This document shows positions 20,608 through 28,719 of a DNA stretch of 43,625 bases, in pieces. The position numbers and the translations under genes were made by a program. The notes beneath the pieces were generated by a model. It was not told the DNA's origin. It saw only the letters and a program-made list of their open reading frames with translations, and did not search any database. Positions within the stretch are counted from its first letter, which is position 1, and each line of letters opens with the position of its first letter. Location: positions 1-43,625 of the forward strand of contig JAQUNW010000009.1 in NCBI GenBank assembly GCA_028717385.1, given 5' to 3'. The stretch is from Dehalococcoidales bacterium. Its GTDB lineage: Bacteria; Chloroflexota; Dehalococcoidia; Dehalococcoidales; CSSed11-197.

Positions 20608-21414
20608 CTAGTTAGTTTCTTCCTGGTCTTCGTAGTTTTCATCACTGCCGTCTATCCAGTCGTCTCCCTCGTCGGGTTCGGTGTAGTAGCTATCTTCGGC
20701 CGGTTCGTTGCCCAAGCTAACCTTGGTTCCCAGTAGCTGGTCTCCGGTATATCGTTCAACGCGGTCAAGGCTGCGAGAGGGAAATGAGATTATTCCATGT
20801 TGTGATGGGTGCTGGTATACCTCTCTTATTATAATAGCTTTTGAGCTTGTTGTGCTTACAACCTTGGAACTATACCGGTTACCGCCTTTAATCAGTTTTA
20901 TAAGCCGTTGGCTTTGGCGTGAATCCACCAACCCCAAGTAGTCTCCCCGGTCGTTTTCAGCGCGAAGGTGTGCGCCATCTATAACCAGGTTTACTTTTTC
21001 TCCGGCAACAATACTAGCCCAGATTTCCCTTGGCGCCTCATGCTGCAAGCTGATTACTCCAGCTTTACCGGGTTCTTCTATAAAGTGCTCTGGATCCAGG
21101 CGGGTCAGAGATGGTGCTTTGTGGCTAACCCCTTCGCCCAGCTGTGAAAGCCGGCGAAGGTTTTTTTCAGCAATAGTATTATACGGGTCAAGCTCATAGG
21201 CTCGGCTATATGCGGCTCTTGCCGCTGCATATTCACCAAGTTCCAAATAGGCTCGACCAAGGCGATTATAAGCGTCCACATCGCACGGTGAACCCTCAAT
21301 AATTGATAAATTGACAGCTACCGCATCATGCCAGCGACCTTCGATGGCCAGGCTTATAGCCTTCCGGCTGGTTGACGGAAGAACAAAAACTGGCTTTTCC
21401 GTGTCTTGTACCAT
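20608..21414 (-). CDS. TPR-repeat protein with acidic tail
   Basis: 268 residues, soluble, no signal peptide. Two to three TPR-like helical hairpins lie at about 15-95 ([54 protein letters not shown]). The middle (115-235) is a beta-rich region of unknown fold, with [16 protein letters not shown]-type segments. The last 30 residues are strongly acidic ([20 protein letters not shown]). Function unknown. It precedes gyrA by 11 bases and shares its promoter, a linkage of unclear meaning. The start ATG at 21414 has AGAAGGGG-like sequence upstream. Confidence 0.8.
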   Translation of the reverse strand: MVQDTEKPVFVLPSTSRKAISLAIEGRWHDAVAVNLSIIEGSPCDVDAYNRLGRAYLELGEYAAARAAYSRAYELDPYNTIAEKNLRRLSQLGEGVSHKAPSLTRLDPEHFIEEPGKAGVISLQHEAPREIWASIVAGEKVNLVIDGAHLRAENDRGDYLGLVDSRQSQRLIKLIKGGNRYSSKVVSTTSSKAIIIREVYQHPSQHGIISFPSRSLDRVERYTGDQLLGTKVSLGNEPAEDSYYTEPDEGDDWIDGSDENYEDQEETN

Positions 21415-21429
21415 TTATCCCCTTCTCTG

Positions 21430-21458
21430 TATATAAGTCTTTTCTTGGTGTGTGACAA
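21430..21458 (-). promoter_or_regulatory. Probable promoter of the TPR-gyrA operon
   Basis: Minus-strand TTGTCA (21453-21458), 17-base spacer, TATATA (21430-21435). The position would give a very short leader before the 21414 ATG. Confidence 0.5.
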
Positions 21459-21539
21459 TTGGTCAAACACAAGCTTCAAATAGTAAACGAAAAACACACC
21501 TTTTTGCAAGGGGTTTTATCCTGAAAATTTTTTCTGACG

Positions 21540-21567
21540 TTGACGTTTCCATTAGCTATATGATAAT
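21540..21567 (+). promoter_or_regulatory. Probable promoter of the Cys-rich protein and nfu genes
   Basis: TTGACG (21540-21545), 16-base spacer, GATAAT (21562-21567, preceded by T). It stands about 50 bases before the ATG at 21618, divergent from the TPR-gyrA promoter. Confidence 0.55.
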
Positions 21568-21617
21568 CTCACATCATTCGATTATCAAACTATTATTTTA
21601 ACATAAGGAGAGTAATA

Positions 21618-21743
21618 ATGTGTCAGGGGTGTGAGTGTGAGCATCCGGAGAGGCTTGAAAGCAAGCCGGGAGAATGTTCTCCTGAGCAAATTTTTGAGTG
21701 TCACGGTATAAAGCAGACAGAAAAAAACGAATCGAAAAAATAA
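21618..21743 (+). CDS. Tiny Cys-rich protein, 41 residues
   Basis: 41 codons, ATG with TAAGGAGAG just upstream. Starts MCQGCECEHPERL, has a second pair of cysteines in PGECSPEQIFECHG, and ends in a Lys/Glu-rich tail. The five cysteines are Cys2, Cys5, Cys7, Cys20 and Cys28. It has the look of a metal- or Fe-S-binding miniprotein. I do not recognise a named family. It is followed 30 bases later by the NifU-like gene, each with its own good ribosome site, so the two are probably co-transcribed; a link to Fe-S assembly is inferred only from this. Confidence 0.72.
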   Translation: MCQGCECEHPERLESKPGECSPEQIFECHGIKQTEKNESKK

Positions 21744-21773
21744 ACGTAGCCAAATTTTAATAAGGAGATGTTA

Positions 21774-21995
21774 ATGCGAGAAAAAGTGGCAGCGGTTCTG
21801 GATAAAATCCGTCCCAGCTTGCAGGCAGACGGAGGCAATGTTGAGTTGGTCGATGTTACCGATGACGGGGTTGTCAAGGTTAGCCTCAAAGGCGCTTGTG
21901 CTGGTTGCCCAATGTCTTCGATGACTCTCAAGAATGGGATTGAGCGCTTGCTCAAGCAGGAAATCCCTGGAGTCAAAGAAGTAGTAAACGTATAA
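21774..21995 (+). CDS. NifU-like C-terminal domain protein (Nfu scaffold)
   Basis: 73 residues from the ATG at 21774. An in-frame ATG at 21768 touches the AAGGAG ribosome site, so the second ATG, 6 bases after it, is preferred. The whole protein is a single Nfu domain: IRPSLQADGGNVELVDV and GACAGCPMSSMTLKNGIE with the cluster-binding Cys42-x2-Cys45. Nfu proteins carry [4Fe-4S] clusters to target enzymes, which suits a window full of Fe-S proteins and a lipoyl synthase. The gene ends at a strong terminator, convergent with lysC. Confidence 0.95.
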   Translation: MREKVAAVLDKIRPSLQADGGNVELVDVTDDGVVKVSLKGACAGCPMSSMTLKNGIERLLKQEIPGVKEVVNV

Positions 21996-22017
21996 GCAAT
22001 AAATAGCTTTAGATAAC

Positions 22018-22046
22018 AATATGGCGGCTAATTTGGCCGCCATATT
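22018..22046. terminator. Bidirectional terminator between nfu and lysC
   Basis: Perfect 11-bp stem (AATATGGCGGC / GCCGCCATATT) with a 7-base loop and A/T-rich flanks on both sides (TTTATTTG to the right). It lies just after the nfu stop and just beyond the lysC stop. Confidence 0.8.
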
Positions 22047-22052
22047 TATTTG

Positions 22053-23270
22053 TCAAGCCTGCTCCATCTCAAATGCCCGGTGCAAAGCCCTGACTGCATC
22101 CTTCACTCGATCTTCTTTAATGATGCACGTGATACGGATTTCCGAGGTTGATATTAACATGATATTAATATCTTCACGGCTGAGGGTGGTAAACATTCGG
22201 GCAGCATAACCCGGGCTAGTCTGGATTCCAGTCCCAATGATACTTACTTTTCCAACGGCAGAGTCGAATATGCAATCTGTCGCGTTAATTTCAGCGGCAA
22301 GCGGTTTTACAATTTCCATAGCGGGAGCAAGATCGCTTTTAGCGATGGTAAAGGTCAGGTCTGTGATGTTTTCGATGCTCGCGTTTTGGACTATCGTATC
22401 TACACTGATCCCGGCGCTAGCCAGCCTTTCGAATATAGTGGCGGCTATTCCCGGTCTGTCCGGTACCCCAACAATGGTAATCTTGGCTACGTTTAAATCC
22501 TGAGCTATTCCGGTTACTCTATTTTTTCCTTCCATTGGTAAGCCTCCATGGATTAATGTTCCTGGGCTTTCCAAAAAACTGGAAGCAACCAGGATCGGTA
22601 TATTGTAAATCTGGCCGAGCTCTACTGCCCTGGGGTGCATGACATTAGCTCCATAAGTGCTCATTTCCAGCATTTCTTCATATCCAATTTCGTCAAGTTT
22701 GCGAGCTTGGCTGACAATGCGAGGGTCTGCGGTATATACTCCAGCAACATCTGTGTATATTTCGCATCTATCGGCCTTAAGGCTTACTGCCAGAGCGACT
22801 GCAGTTGTGTCAGAGCCGCCGCGGCCAAGGGTGGTGGTATCCATATCATCGTTGATTCCCTGAAAGCCGGCTACAATGACGATGTTGTCCTTATCGAGCT
22901 CTTTGATAACACGGCGGGGATCAATGTTGGTTATCCGTGCTTTAGAGTAGGAATTATCTGTACGAATACCGGCTTGAGCTCCAGTAAGGCTTATAGATTT
23001 TGCGCCGAGTGATTTCAAAGCCATTGCCAATAGGGTTGAAGAGACAATTTCCCCTGTAGACAGAAGTACATCCAGCTCCCGAGAGCTGGGATTATCACAT
23101 ACGTTGTAGGCAAGTTTAATCAAATCGTCGGTAGTATCACCCATCGCGGATACCACCGCTACGACCTGGTTGCCGCTTTCTGCAGTTCTTGCAATCCTGC
23201 GGGCAACATTCATGATTTTATCTCCGTCAGCTACAGAGGAACCACCATATTTTTGAATTATTAAAGACAT
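22053..23270 (-). CDS. lysC: Aspartate kinase
   Basis: 405 residues from ATG 23270 (a TTG directly before it is also possible). Phosphorylates aspartate in the first step of Lys/Thr/Met and diaminopimelate synthesis. Seen: IIQKYGGSSVADGDKI at the start, VSAMGDTTDDLI, LSTGEIVSS, GFQGIN, TTLGRGGSDTTAVALA and the VYTADPRIV motif; the C-terminal 150 residues form tandem ACT domains (ITIVGVPDRPGIAATIF, VSIIGTGIQTSPG) that mediate feedback control. Monofunctional, with no dehydrogenase fused. No other pathway gene is adjacent. Confidence 0.96.
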   Translation of the reverse strand: MSLIIQKYGGSSVADGDKIMNVARRIARTAESGNQVVAVVSAMGDTTDDLIKLAYNVCDNPSSRELDVLLSTGEIVSSTLLAMALKSLGAKSISLTGAQAGIRTDNSYSKARITNIDPRRVIKELDKDNIVIVAGFQGINDDMDTTTLGRGGSDTTAVALAVSLKADRCEIYTDVAGVYTADPRIVSQARKLDEIGYEEMLEMSTYGANVMHPRAVELGQIYNIPILVASSFLESPGTLIHGGLPMEGKNRVTGIAQDLNVAKITIVGVPDRPGIAATIFERLASAGISVDTIVQNASIENITDLTFTIAKSDLAPAMEIVKPLAAEINATDCIFDSAVGKVSIIGTGIQTSPGYAARMFTTLSREDINIMLISTSEIRITCIIKEDRVKDAVRALHRAFEMEQA

Positions 23271-23339
23271 CAATATAAGCCCTTGTATTAATACTAATCT
23301 CTATTGAAGAGGAAATTACGTAATATTCTATACCTTAAT

Positions 23340-23372
23340 GCTCACTTCTTGCCAATATGGCAAGAAGTGAGC
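23340..23372. repeat. Perfect 15-bp inverted repeat with 3-base loop
   Basis: GCTCACTTCTTGCCA and its exact complement are separated by ATA. It lies 70 bases upstream of lysC and 62 bases past the end of the radical SAM gene. On the minus strand no T-run follows, so as a terminator of the radical SAM transcript it is imperfect; on the plus strand AATTATTTTTC follows at some distance. It could also be an operator for lysC. Confidence 0.7.
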
Positions 23373-23433
23373 AGCTTTCAATTATTTTTCTGTCTTTAAA
23401 TAAATGCAACATTCTGCTTCTTATAAGTGCATT

Positions 23434-24756
23434 TCAATCAGTTATTGTGTCAATTCTATCATTGCACAGGTTGTGCATACTGACTGTTGAAAGCAGCTGG
23501 TGCGGCACATTTGGAATTTGCAGTATAGTGTCAGGTTCAAGTGAGGTTATATTTATCAATTCAAGGGCTTGTTTTCTTAAATTGGGATTCCGGGTAATAT
23601 CAACCACACGAGCGGCCAATCGAAATGCTATCTCGCTCTTGCCAAGTCGGAGAGCGGCGGCTGCGGCGATAAATGCAGGCAGATCCTGTTTGGCACGTTC
23701 CCCAGCTTTTTGGTAAAGTTCTAAAACCTTTTCTATCTGACCGATTTCAATTGCCTGGTTCATTGCATTGGCTAACTGATACGGATTGGTGTCAGGATTT
23801 AGATCAGGGGCGTACTTATGCCATCCCAGACATCCGCCATTACAGCTGCCACTTTTAAAATGAATACATTTTTTACAATAGGTAAAGCAGCCTTCGGATA
23901 CCAGGCATGAATCTACATTTTGGCGAAACCATTCCAGTATTGTCCACTCATTAGGAAAATCAGTTACTTTAACCCGTTCAAGTTTGGACAATGCGAAACA
24001 CCGAATAGCTTCCAGCTCAGGGGTTACATCCAAAACAGGGTCGCATACTCCCATGCGCAAAGAAGTCTTGGGGTGGTATTGCCTTAGCCAGGCAAGTTGA
24101 TTTTCAGAAAAAAAACATAGAGGCAGGGGGCAGTCCAGCTCTGCCTCCAAGTTCAAAGCGGCTGCTTTTTCAAGCATTTCAAAACACCTCGGAGACAGAG
24201 AAGCAAACTGGGAAGTATGAACTACATTTGAGTGCAGGTTCAGTTGGGGATTAGCTACTGCCCATCGAAATCCGGAGCGCCCCAGGTTGTATGACAGAGT
24301 CGGTATAAAACCAGTATCAAAATCTATTCTCCAGACATTAAAACCCACTACAACTTTAAAACCAAGCTTGATTGCTTCTTCTATGTTGCCGATAACCTTG
24401 GCGAAGTGTTTGGGGTTTCGATAATCACAAGGTTCGTTTATGTTGAAAATAATCCCAACCTGTTGCGAAGAAATGGTCTGCAAAAGCCGTTTTTTAAATA
24501 CACCGCCGGTTAATATTTGAAGACTGGTTGCTGGGCTTGCTTTCTGAAGATGATTGATAATTTCGGGCAGCTGGGGATGCAGGAACGGTTCTCCGCCCAG
24601 GAGGGAAAGAAATTGTAATCCCGAAGCTCTTCCCCACGCAGCCAGTTCGTCCACTTTTTCGATTGTAATCAGGTTTTGGCGCTGCTCCCCTCGTTCAGAA
24701 GACTCGAAGCAATAAGGGCAGGAGTTGGAGCAGTTACGGGCTACAACAAGGTTAAT
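23434..24756 (-). CDS. Radical SAM / SPASM-like protein, apparent ATT start
   Basis: 440 residues if read from ATT 24756. The radical SAM motif lies right at the N-terminus (Cys9-x3-Cys13-x2-Cys16 in RNCSNSCPYC), so the first standard start (GTG 24654) would remove it and must be wrong. No ATG, GTG or TTG occurs between the preceding in-frame TAG (24769-24771) and the Cys motif. AGAGGAG ends 7 bases before ATT, an ideal distance. Further on: LLGGEPFLHPQLPEI (GGEP motif), a SPASM-like Cys cluster (CLVSEGCFTYCKKC, GSCNGGCLGW) near residue 300, and a C-terminal helical TPR-like part (about 330-410). Such enzymes often modify peptides or proteins; no precursor peptide was seen. Coupled to the upstream gene. 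Confidence 0.85.
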   Translation of the reverse strand: MNLVVARNCSNSCPYCFESSERGEQRQNLITIEKVDELAAWGRASGLQFLSLLGGEPFLHPQLPEIINHLQKASPATSLQILTGGVFKKRLLQTISSQQVGIIFNINEPCDYRNPKHFAKVIGNIEEAIKLGFKVVVGFNVWRIDFDTGFIPTLSYNLGRSGFRWAVANPQLNLHSNVVHTSQFASLSPRCFEMLEKAAALNLEAELDCPLPLCFFSENQLAWLRQYHPKTSLRMGVCDPVLDVTPELEAIRCFALSKLERVKVTDFPNEWTILEWFRQNVDSCLVSEGCFTYCKKCIHFKSGSCNGGCLGWHKYAPDLNPDTNPYQLANAMNQAIEIGQIEKVLELYQKAGERAKQDLPAFIAAAAALRLGKSEIAFRLAARVVDITRNPNLRKQALELINITSLEPDTILQIPNVPHQLLSTVSMHNLCNDRIDTITD

Positions 24757-24768
24757 ATGGATACTCCT

Positions 24769-26046
24769 CTACTGGGGATTTTCCTGGCTGCCTTTTATCA
24801 GGGCTTCAACCACAGGAGCCAGCAGGTTGACCTCGTAACCTACAGAAACAAGATGTATATTGTTTTCATCAGCTTCAAAGAGGCCTGGCGCGTCAGCCTG
24901 ATTGGTTATCGTAATATTTTCATCTTTTGATGAAGTGGGAAGTGAATTTGAAGGATCTGTCTCGGTAAGATTCTGCTCATCGTTCGGGATTTCACCGGCA
25001 GTGACCTGAGCGACGGGTTCGGGCATAAAAGCCTGGTAAGCTTCATCTGGTATAGGGCCTCGACAGATGACAAAAACCCCGCATTTAGGTCGGAAAAAAA
25101 CCTGGTTTCGTTTAATACGTTCAACTTCTTGTTGACTGAACCAGCCATCTTGTTCTACGCACTCAATAATAATTTCCGGTCGGCAAAAACGGGAATAATC
25201 AGCTACGAGTGATAATTGTCGGAAGGTTGGACCTGCGTACATTACCATATCAGGCCAATCAAGCGCATAGTTATGCCATGATTTAATTCCTACCTCCCGG
25301 TATTGTAGCCATTCTCTATTAAGGCTGATATCCTTGACCATTCGCTGGGGCATATAAAGGTCGCGCCGGATAGAAGCATAACCTCCCAGCTTCTTCGATG
25401 ATATTATAATATCGGGAACCATATAAGCTGCCTCTTTGGCATGTTCAAGAGAGATCACTGATGTTTCCTGGGGGCTGGATATATTTTCTTGAATAGTTCC
25501 GGGCATTGGTTCGCCACCGCCTACCAAAGTCGCGTCTTCTTCGCTACCATATAGTGGTACCGTCATAGCCTTATCCCCGTCGAGAAGGCTCAGCAGCCCC
25601 ACAAATACCCAGTGCTCATAAGCATCGCGGAACATATCGGGAAAGGACTGTTCCAACTTTTCTTTTGCCATCTCCTCAAAGTCTTCAGTATCCAGTTTAC
25701 CTTTCAGCAGGTCAAAAAGCAGGTTAAATAACAATCGGCTTAAACCTTCCAGTGGATCATTAAGAAACCACTGTAAAGTGCTTTTGGGTTTTATTTCATC
25801 TACACCCAAGTGTTTTATTATGGTCTCCACAGTGGCGTTATAACTTTGGCTCAGGGATCTTGAGTAATCAACATATCCCTGTAAGTATTCTTTAATAAAA
25901 GCCAAACGGGTATTGTCAAATAAGTGATAAAAATCAGTTCGTACGTTTGCGGGGATACACTGGGAACTGGAGGTGATTTCAATACCGGGAGTCGCTCCGA
26001 TAAAACTCTTAAGATCGTTGTAAGCTTCCAGCCATTTCGATGACAT
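24769..26046 (-). CDS. Unknown 425-residue protein paired with the radical SAM gene
   Basis: No family recognised. AGGAGGAATTC precedes the ATG. The N-terminal half (1-180) is helical with Leu/Phe-rich stretches (LSRLLFNLLFDLLKGKL) but no clear signal peptide or membrane span. A middle part (210-345) has mixed alpha-beta character with Trp/Tyr-rich segments (KSWHNYALDWPDMVMYAGPTF) and ends in KCGVFVICRGPIPDEAYQAF. A Ser/Thr/Asn-rich acidic linker (about 345-395) leads to a short C-terminal segment. Its TAG stop is 12 bases from the radical SAM start, so the two are translated together; it may be a partner or substrate. Confidence 0.75.
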   Translation of the reverse strand: MSSKWLEAYNDLKSFIGATPGIEITSSSQCIPANVRTDFYHLFDNTRLAFIKEYLQGYVDYSRSLSQSYNATVETIIKHLGVDEIKPKSTLQWFLNDPLEGLSRLLFNLLFDLLKGKLDTEDFEEMAKEKLEQSFPDMFRDAYEHWVFVGLLSLLDGDKAMTVPLYGSEEDATLVGGGEPMPGTIQENISSPQETSVISLEHAKEAAYMVPDIIISSKKLGGYASIRRDLYMPQRMVKDISLNREWLQYREVGIKSWHNYALDWPDMVMYAGPTFRQLSLVADYSRFCRPEIIIECVEQDGWFSQQEVERIKRNQVFFRPKCGVFVICRGPIPDEAYQAFMPEPVAQVTAGEIPNDEQNLTETDPSNSLPTSSKDENITITNQADAPGLFEADENNIHLVSVGYEVNLLAPVVEALIKGSQENPQ

Positions 26047-26148
26047 GAATTCCTCCTATAATATAACAGTTGGCTATTCGGAGTATTTGGAAAGCAACGC
26101 GTATCCCGCTAATGTTACAATCTGGATTTGGAACTGTCAATCAGTCTG

Positions 26149-27021
26149 TTACTTTTCTGTTATAGTCTGGTAATATAATTTATCGGCTTTGAAAGAGCTC
26201 CGCCATAGTGGAGCCGATACTATCCCCCTGAATCCCATTTGTTTGCCAATTGGTTCATATTGGCTAAATTCCTCTGGAGTAACAAAACGATAAACAGGAT
26301 ATTGGCTGCGTGAAGGAGCCAGGTATTGTCCCATTGTAAACAGATCGCAGTCTACCCGCCTCAAATCCCCCATGATTTCAAGAATCTCTTGATGGGTTTC
26401 TCCCATACCCAGCATTATGCCGGATTTGGTAATAATACCAGGATTAAATTCCTTCGCCCTTCTTAATACCTCAAGTGAAGTCTGATAATCGGCCATTGGC
26501 CGTACATTTGGATATAAGCGAGGTACGGTCTCCAAATTATGAGCAAATACATCAGGCTTTGCGTTGATTACTGTTTTTATAGCTCCATTATTACCCTGAA
26601 AATCGGGAACAAGGATCTCAACCACCACGCCCGGATTATCTTCTTTTAGTATATTAATCGTCATGGCAAACTGATTTGCGCCACCGTCAGGCAGGTCGTC
26701 CCGAGTCACTGATGTTAGAAAGACGTAGCGTAACTTGAGTCGTTTTACAGCTTCTGCAATACGGTATGGTTCACTCGGATCAGAAGGAGAAGGCGTTCCC
26801 CTGGATACAGCACAAAAAGTACAGTCTCGGGAACAATTGTTCCCGAGGATTAAAAAAGCCATTCCCCGGGGTAAGCATTGGGCGATATTGGGGCAACGGC
26901 CGCTTTCGCATATGGTATGTAGATTTAATCGTCGCAGCAAGTAATTTACTGGTTCAATTTCACCGGCACGAGGAGCTCTTTGTGTTAACCATGGAGCAGA
27001 GCGAGAAGAGCATTTTTCCAT
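26149..27021 (-). CDS. lipA: Lipoyl synthase
   Basis: 290 residues from ATG 27021. Inserts two sulfurs into protein-bound octanoyl to give lipoyl. The auxiliary cluster cysteines are Cys38, Cys43 and Cys49 (ICESGRCPNIAQC), the radical SAM cysteines Cys63, Cys67 and Cys70 (CSRDCTFC); also VTRDDLPDGGA, HNLETVPRLYPNVRP, KSGIMLGMGET and the C-terminal RSS whose Ser ligates the auxiliary cluster. The ATG lies one base after the TAA of the exported H-like gene, so translation is coupled and the H-like protein is the likely client. No lipB or lplA is in the window, so the octanoyl source is unknown. Confidence 0.96.
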   Translation of the reverse strand: MEKCSSRSAPWLTQRAPRAGEIEPVNYLLRRLNLHTICESGRCPNIAQCLPRGMAFLILGNNCSRDCTFCAVSRGTPSPSDPSEPYRIAEAVKRLKLRYVFLTSVTRDDLPDGGANQFAMTINILKEDNPGVVVEILVPDFQGNNGAIKTVINAKPDVFAHNLETVPRLYPNVRPMADYQTSLEVLRRAKEFNPGIITKSGIMLGMGETHQEILEIMGDLRRVDCDLFTMGQYLAPSRSQYPVYRFVTPEEFSQYEPIGKQMGFRGIVSAPLWRSSFKADKLYYQTITEK

Positions 27022-27022
27022 A

Positions 27023-27763
27023 TTATTCAATCAGGCCTCTGTCTCGTGCTTCTTCATCTGTAATTCTCTGGGAATAGGCATACTCCTCCGGTGTCAGTAA
27101 TAAATCAAGCTCCTCCGGTTTGTTTAATTCTATCGCGAGAAGCCAACCTTTCACATAAGGGCTTTGGTTAATCACTTCGGCATAACCGTACGGGGGGACA
27201 TTAAGCTCGTTATTTTTCCTGATTACCGTACCGCTGATTGGGCTGACCAGCTCAATATTCATTTTATAACCTTCAGCATAACCAAAGCTCTGATCGACCT
27301 GGATGCTATTCCCTACATCTTTGAGTGATATCGAGGATACTATATCCATCAACGCCTGCATTTTATCGGTAACGCCAATTACGACTATGTTGTTACCTGC
27401 TGGTTTTACCCAGATATGATCAATTGAATATAAACGGTCATCGGCTACCCGTGTATAACAACCCTGTATGTTTAATAAGTTGTAGTCCATTGTTGGGTTA
27501 TAAACAAACTCGTCGCTGGGATTGGTTGGCAAAACCGATGGGTCTGGAACATTGGTAGGGCTGATCGGGATGCCTGGTGTTGTATTTGGAACAGACGTAC
27601 TTGGGTTGGTTGTGGTTTCTGCGGAAGCACAAGAAATTGCCAACGTAGAAATTGTCAGACTCCCGGTAACCAGCCCGGCACTCTTGATAAAGTCACGCCT
27701 GGATATCGATTTCACTTCTTTGTCATTAGATGCGTGTTCGGAGTTATTTTTTCGGGAGCCCAC
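27023..27763 (-). CDS. Tat-exported GcvH-like lipoyl-domain protein
   Basis: 246 residues from GTG 27763, chosen because AAGGAGGG ends 4 bases upstream; an ATG at 27808 has no ribosome site. Residues 19-48 form a Tat signal: SISRRDFIK with Arg22-Arg23, a hydrophobic stretch, then LAISC with a possible lipobox Cys45. A Pro/Ser/Thr-rich linker (50-90) follows. The rest aligns with glycine-cleavage H protein: YSIDHIWV, VIGVTDKMQALMDIV, FGYAEGYKMNIELVSPISG, and the YVKGWLLAIELNKPEELDLLLTPEEY end. Lys167 occupies the place of the lipoylated Lys. No gcvT, gcvP or dihydrolipoyl dehydrogenase gene is adjacent. H proteins are normally cytosolic, so export is unusual. Coupled to lipA. The 300 bases upstream show no other gene. 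Confidence 0.88.
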   Translation of the reverse strand: MGSRKNNSEHASNDKEVKSISRRDFIKSAGLVTGSLTISTLAISCASAETTTNPSTSVPNTTPGIPISPTNVPDPSVLPTNPSDEFVYNPTMDYNLLNIQGCYTRVADDRLYSIDHIWVKPAGNNIVVIGVTDKMQALMDIVSSISLKDVGNSIQVDQSFGYAEGYKMNIELVSPISGTVIRKNNELNVPPYGYAEVINQSPYVKGWLLAIELNKPEELDLLLTPEEYAYSQRITDEEARDRGLIE

Positions 27764-28062
27764 AGTGCCCTCCTTGCGCAAAGTTGCCGTAAAATCTAAT
27801 ATGCGCATATAAGCTTATTATTACTCTTATACTTTATCACCGCCGCAAACCGTAATCAAGGGTTTTGGCATTTTAATCACATAAAAATAGCGCGATCAGC
27901 ATTTTTCGGGCTGTTTTGGTATAAAAGAAATTCCAAAAAACCTCCAAAATAAATCCGAATTAAACACACTTGAGAGAATTTCAATTTCGTAAGTTAAAGA
28001 CTCATTTTAAATTAATAATGTGCGTCAACTAGTTCTAATCCAAATATATGCTGCGTTATACC

Positions 28063-28710
28063 TTATAAGTGGATTACACCGCCAATTCCCTGTAAAAGGA
28101 AAAAAGCCCCCAAAATAACTAATACCAGACCGGACAAACGTCGCATCCTTTCAAGTCCAATACGACTGACAAGCAGGTTGATAAAACCCCTTCCTGCTAC
28201 TCCAAACGCGATAACCAGAAGCGATGAAGCGATACCGAAACAAAGCATAAAAACCATTACTTCGAAAATAGACGATAAATTTACTGTGTACATTAAAGCA
28301 GCAAGCAGGGGTACGCATGGCCGCAAACCTACCAGCAAACCCATGATAAAATGTGGTTTACCGGATGAGATTCCTCTACAAGCTTTAGCTATCGGTCGTT
28401 GGCTGAAATTGAAAGCGCCAAGTGTGTTTAAACCATGCAGAACCAGAACCAGACTCAGAATAATAGTTACTATAGGAGTCATCAAAGGGCTGATATTCAT
28501 AGAGCCCATTATCCAGGCAACGATGATCCCCAAGGCCATATAAGAAATTAGCCTACCGGCTGAAAAAAGCAGAACTGTCTTGAGCCCACCCAGAATCCGG
28601 GTACTGCTCTGTGAGGCCAGATAGGGAATCAGTATAGGAAAACATACCGCTGTGCAGGAAGTGCTAGCGCTGAACCCGATTGACATACCCGTTGCAATCA
28701 AAGTTAACAT
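28063..28710 (-). CDS. CcdA/DsbD-like membrane thiol transporter (TauE/SafE-like annotation possible)
   Basis: 215 residues, six predicted membrane helices. Two cysteines lie in Pro-containing helix contexts: Cys23 in AVCFPILIPYL and Cys132 in RPCVPLLAALM, which match the SPCVLPLIPGYL and TPCIGPVL positions of CcdA/DsbD. Extra cysteines are at 19, 111 and 157. CcdA proteins move reducing equivalents from cytosolic thioredoxin to exported thiol proteins. It begins 9 bases after the NapH-like gene. The next gene downstream, across a gap of about 300 bases, is the exported H-like protein. A general 'sulfite exporter TauE/SafE' label is also possible. Confidence 0.75.
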   Translation of the reverse strand: MLTLIATGMSIGFSASTSCTAVCFPILIPYLASQSSTRILGGLKTVLLFSAGRLISYMALGIIVAWIMGSMNISPLMTPIVTIILSLVLVLHGLNTLGAFNFSQRPIAKACRGISSGKPHFIMGLLVGLRPCVPLLAALMYTVNLSSIFEVMVFMLCFGIASSLLVIAFGVAGRGFINLLVSRIGLERMRRLSGLVLVILGAFFLLQGIGGVIHL

Positions 28711-28719
28711 AAATTGTTT

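Noticed and set aside
24654-24756. GTG 24654 as the start of the radical SAM gene
   Set aside because: It would remove the CxxxCxxC motif, which is encoded upstream in the same frame; ATT 24756 with a ribosome site fits.
27763-27808. ATG 27808 as the start of the exported H-like gene
   Set aside because: No ribosome site before it; AAGGAGGG sits just before GTG 27763 and gives a more typical Tat N-region.
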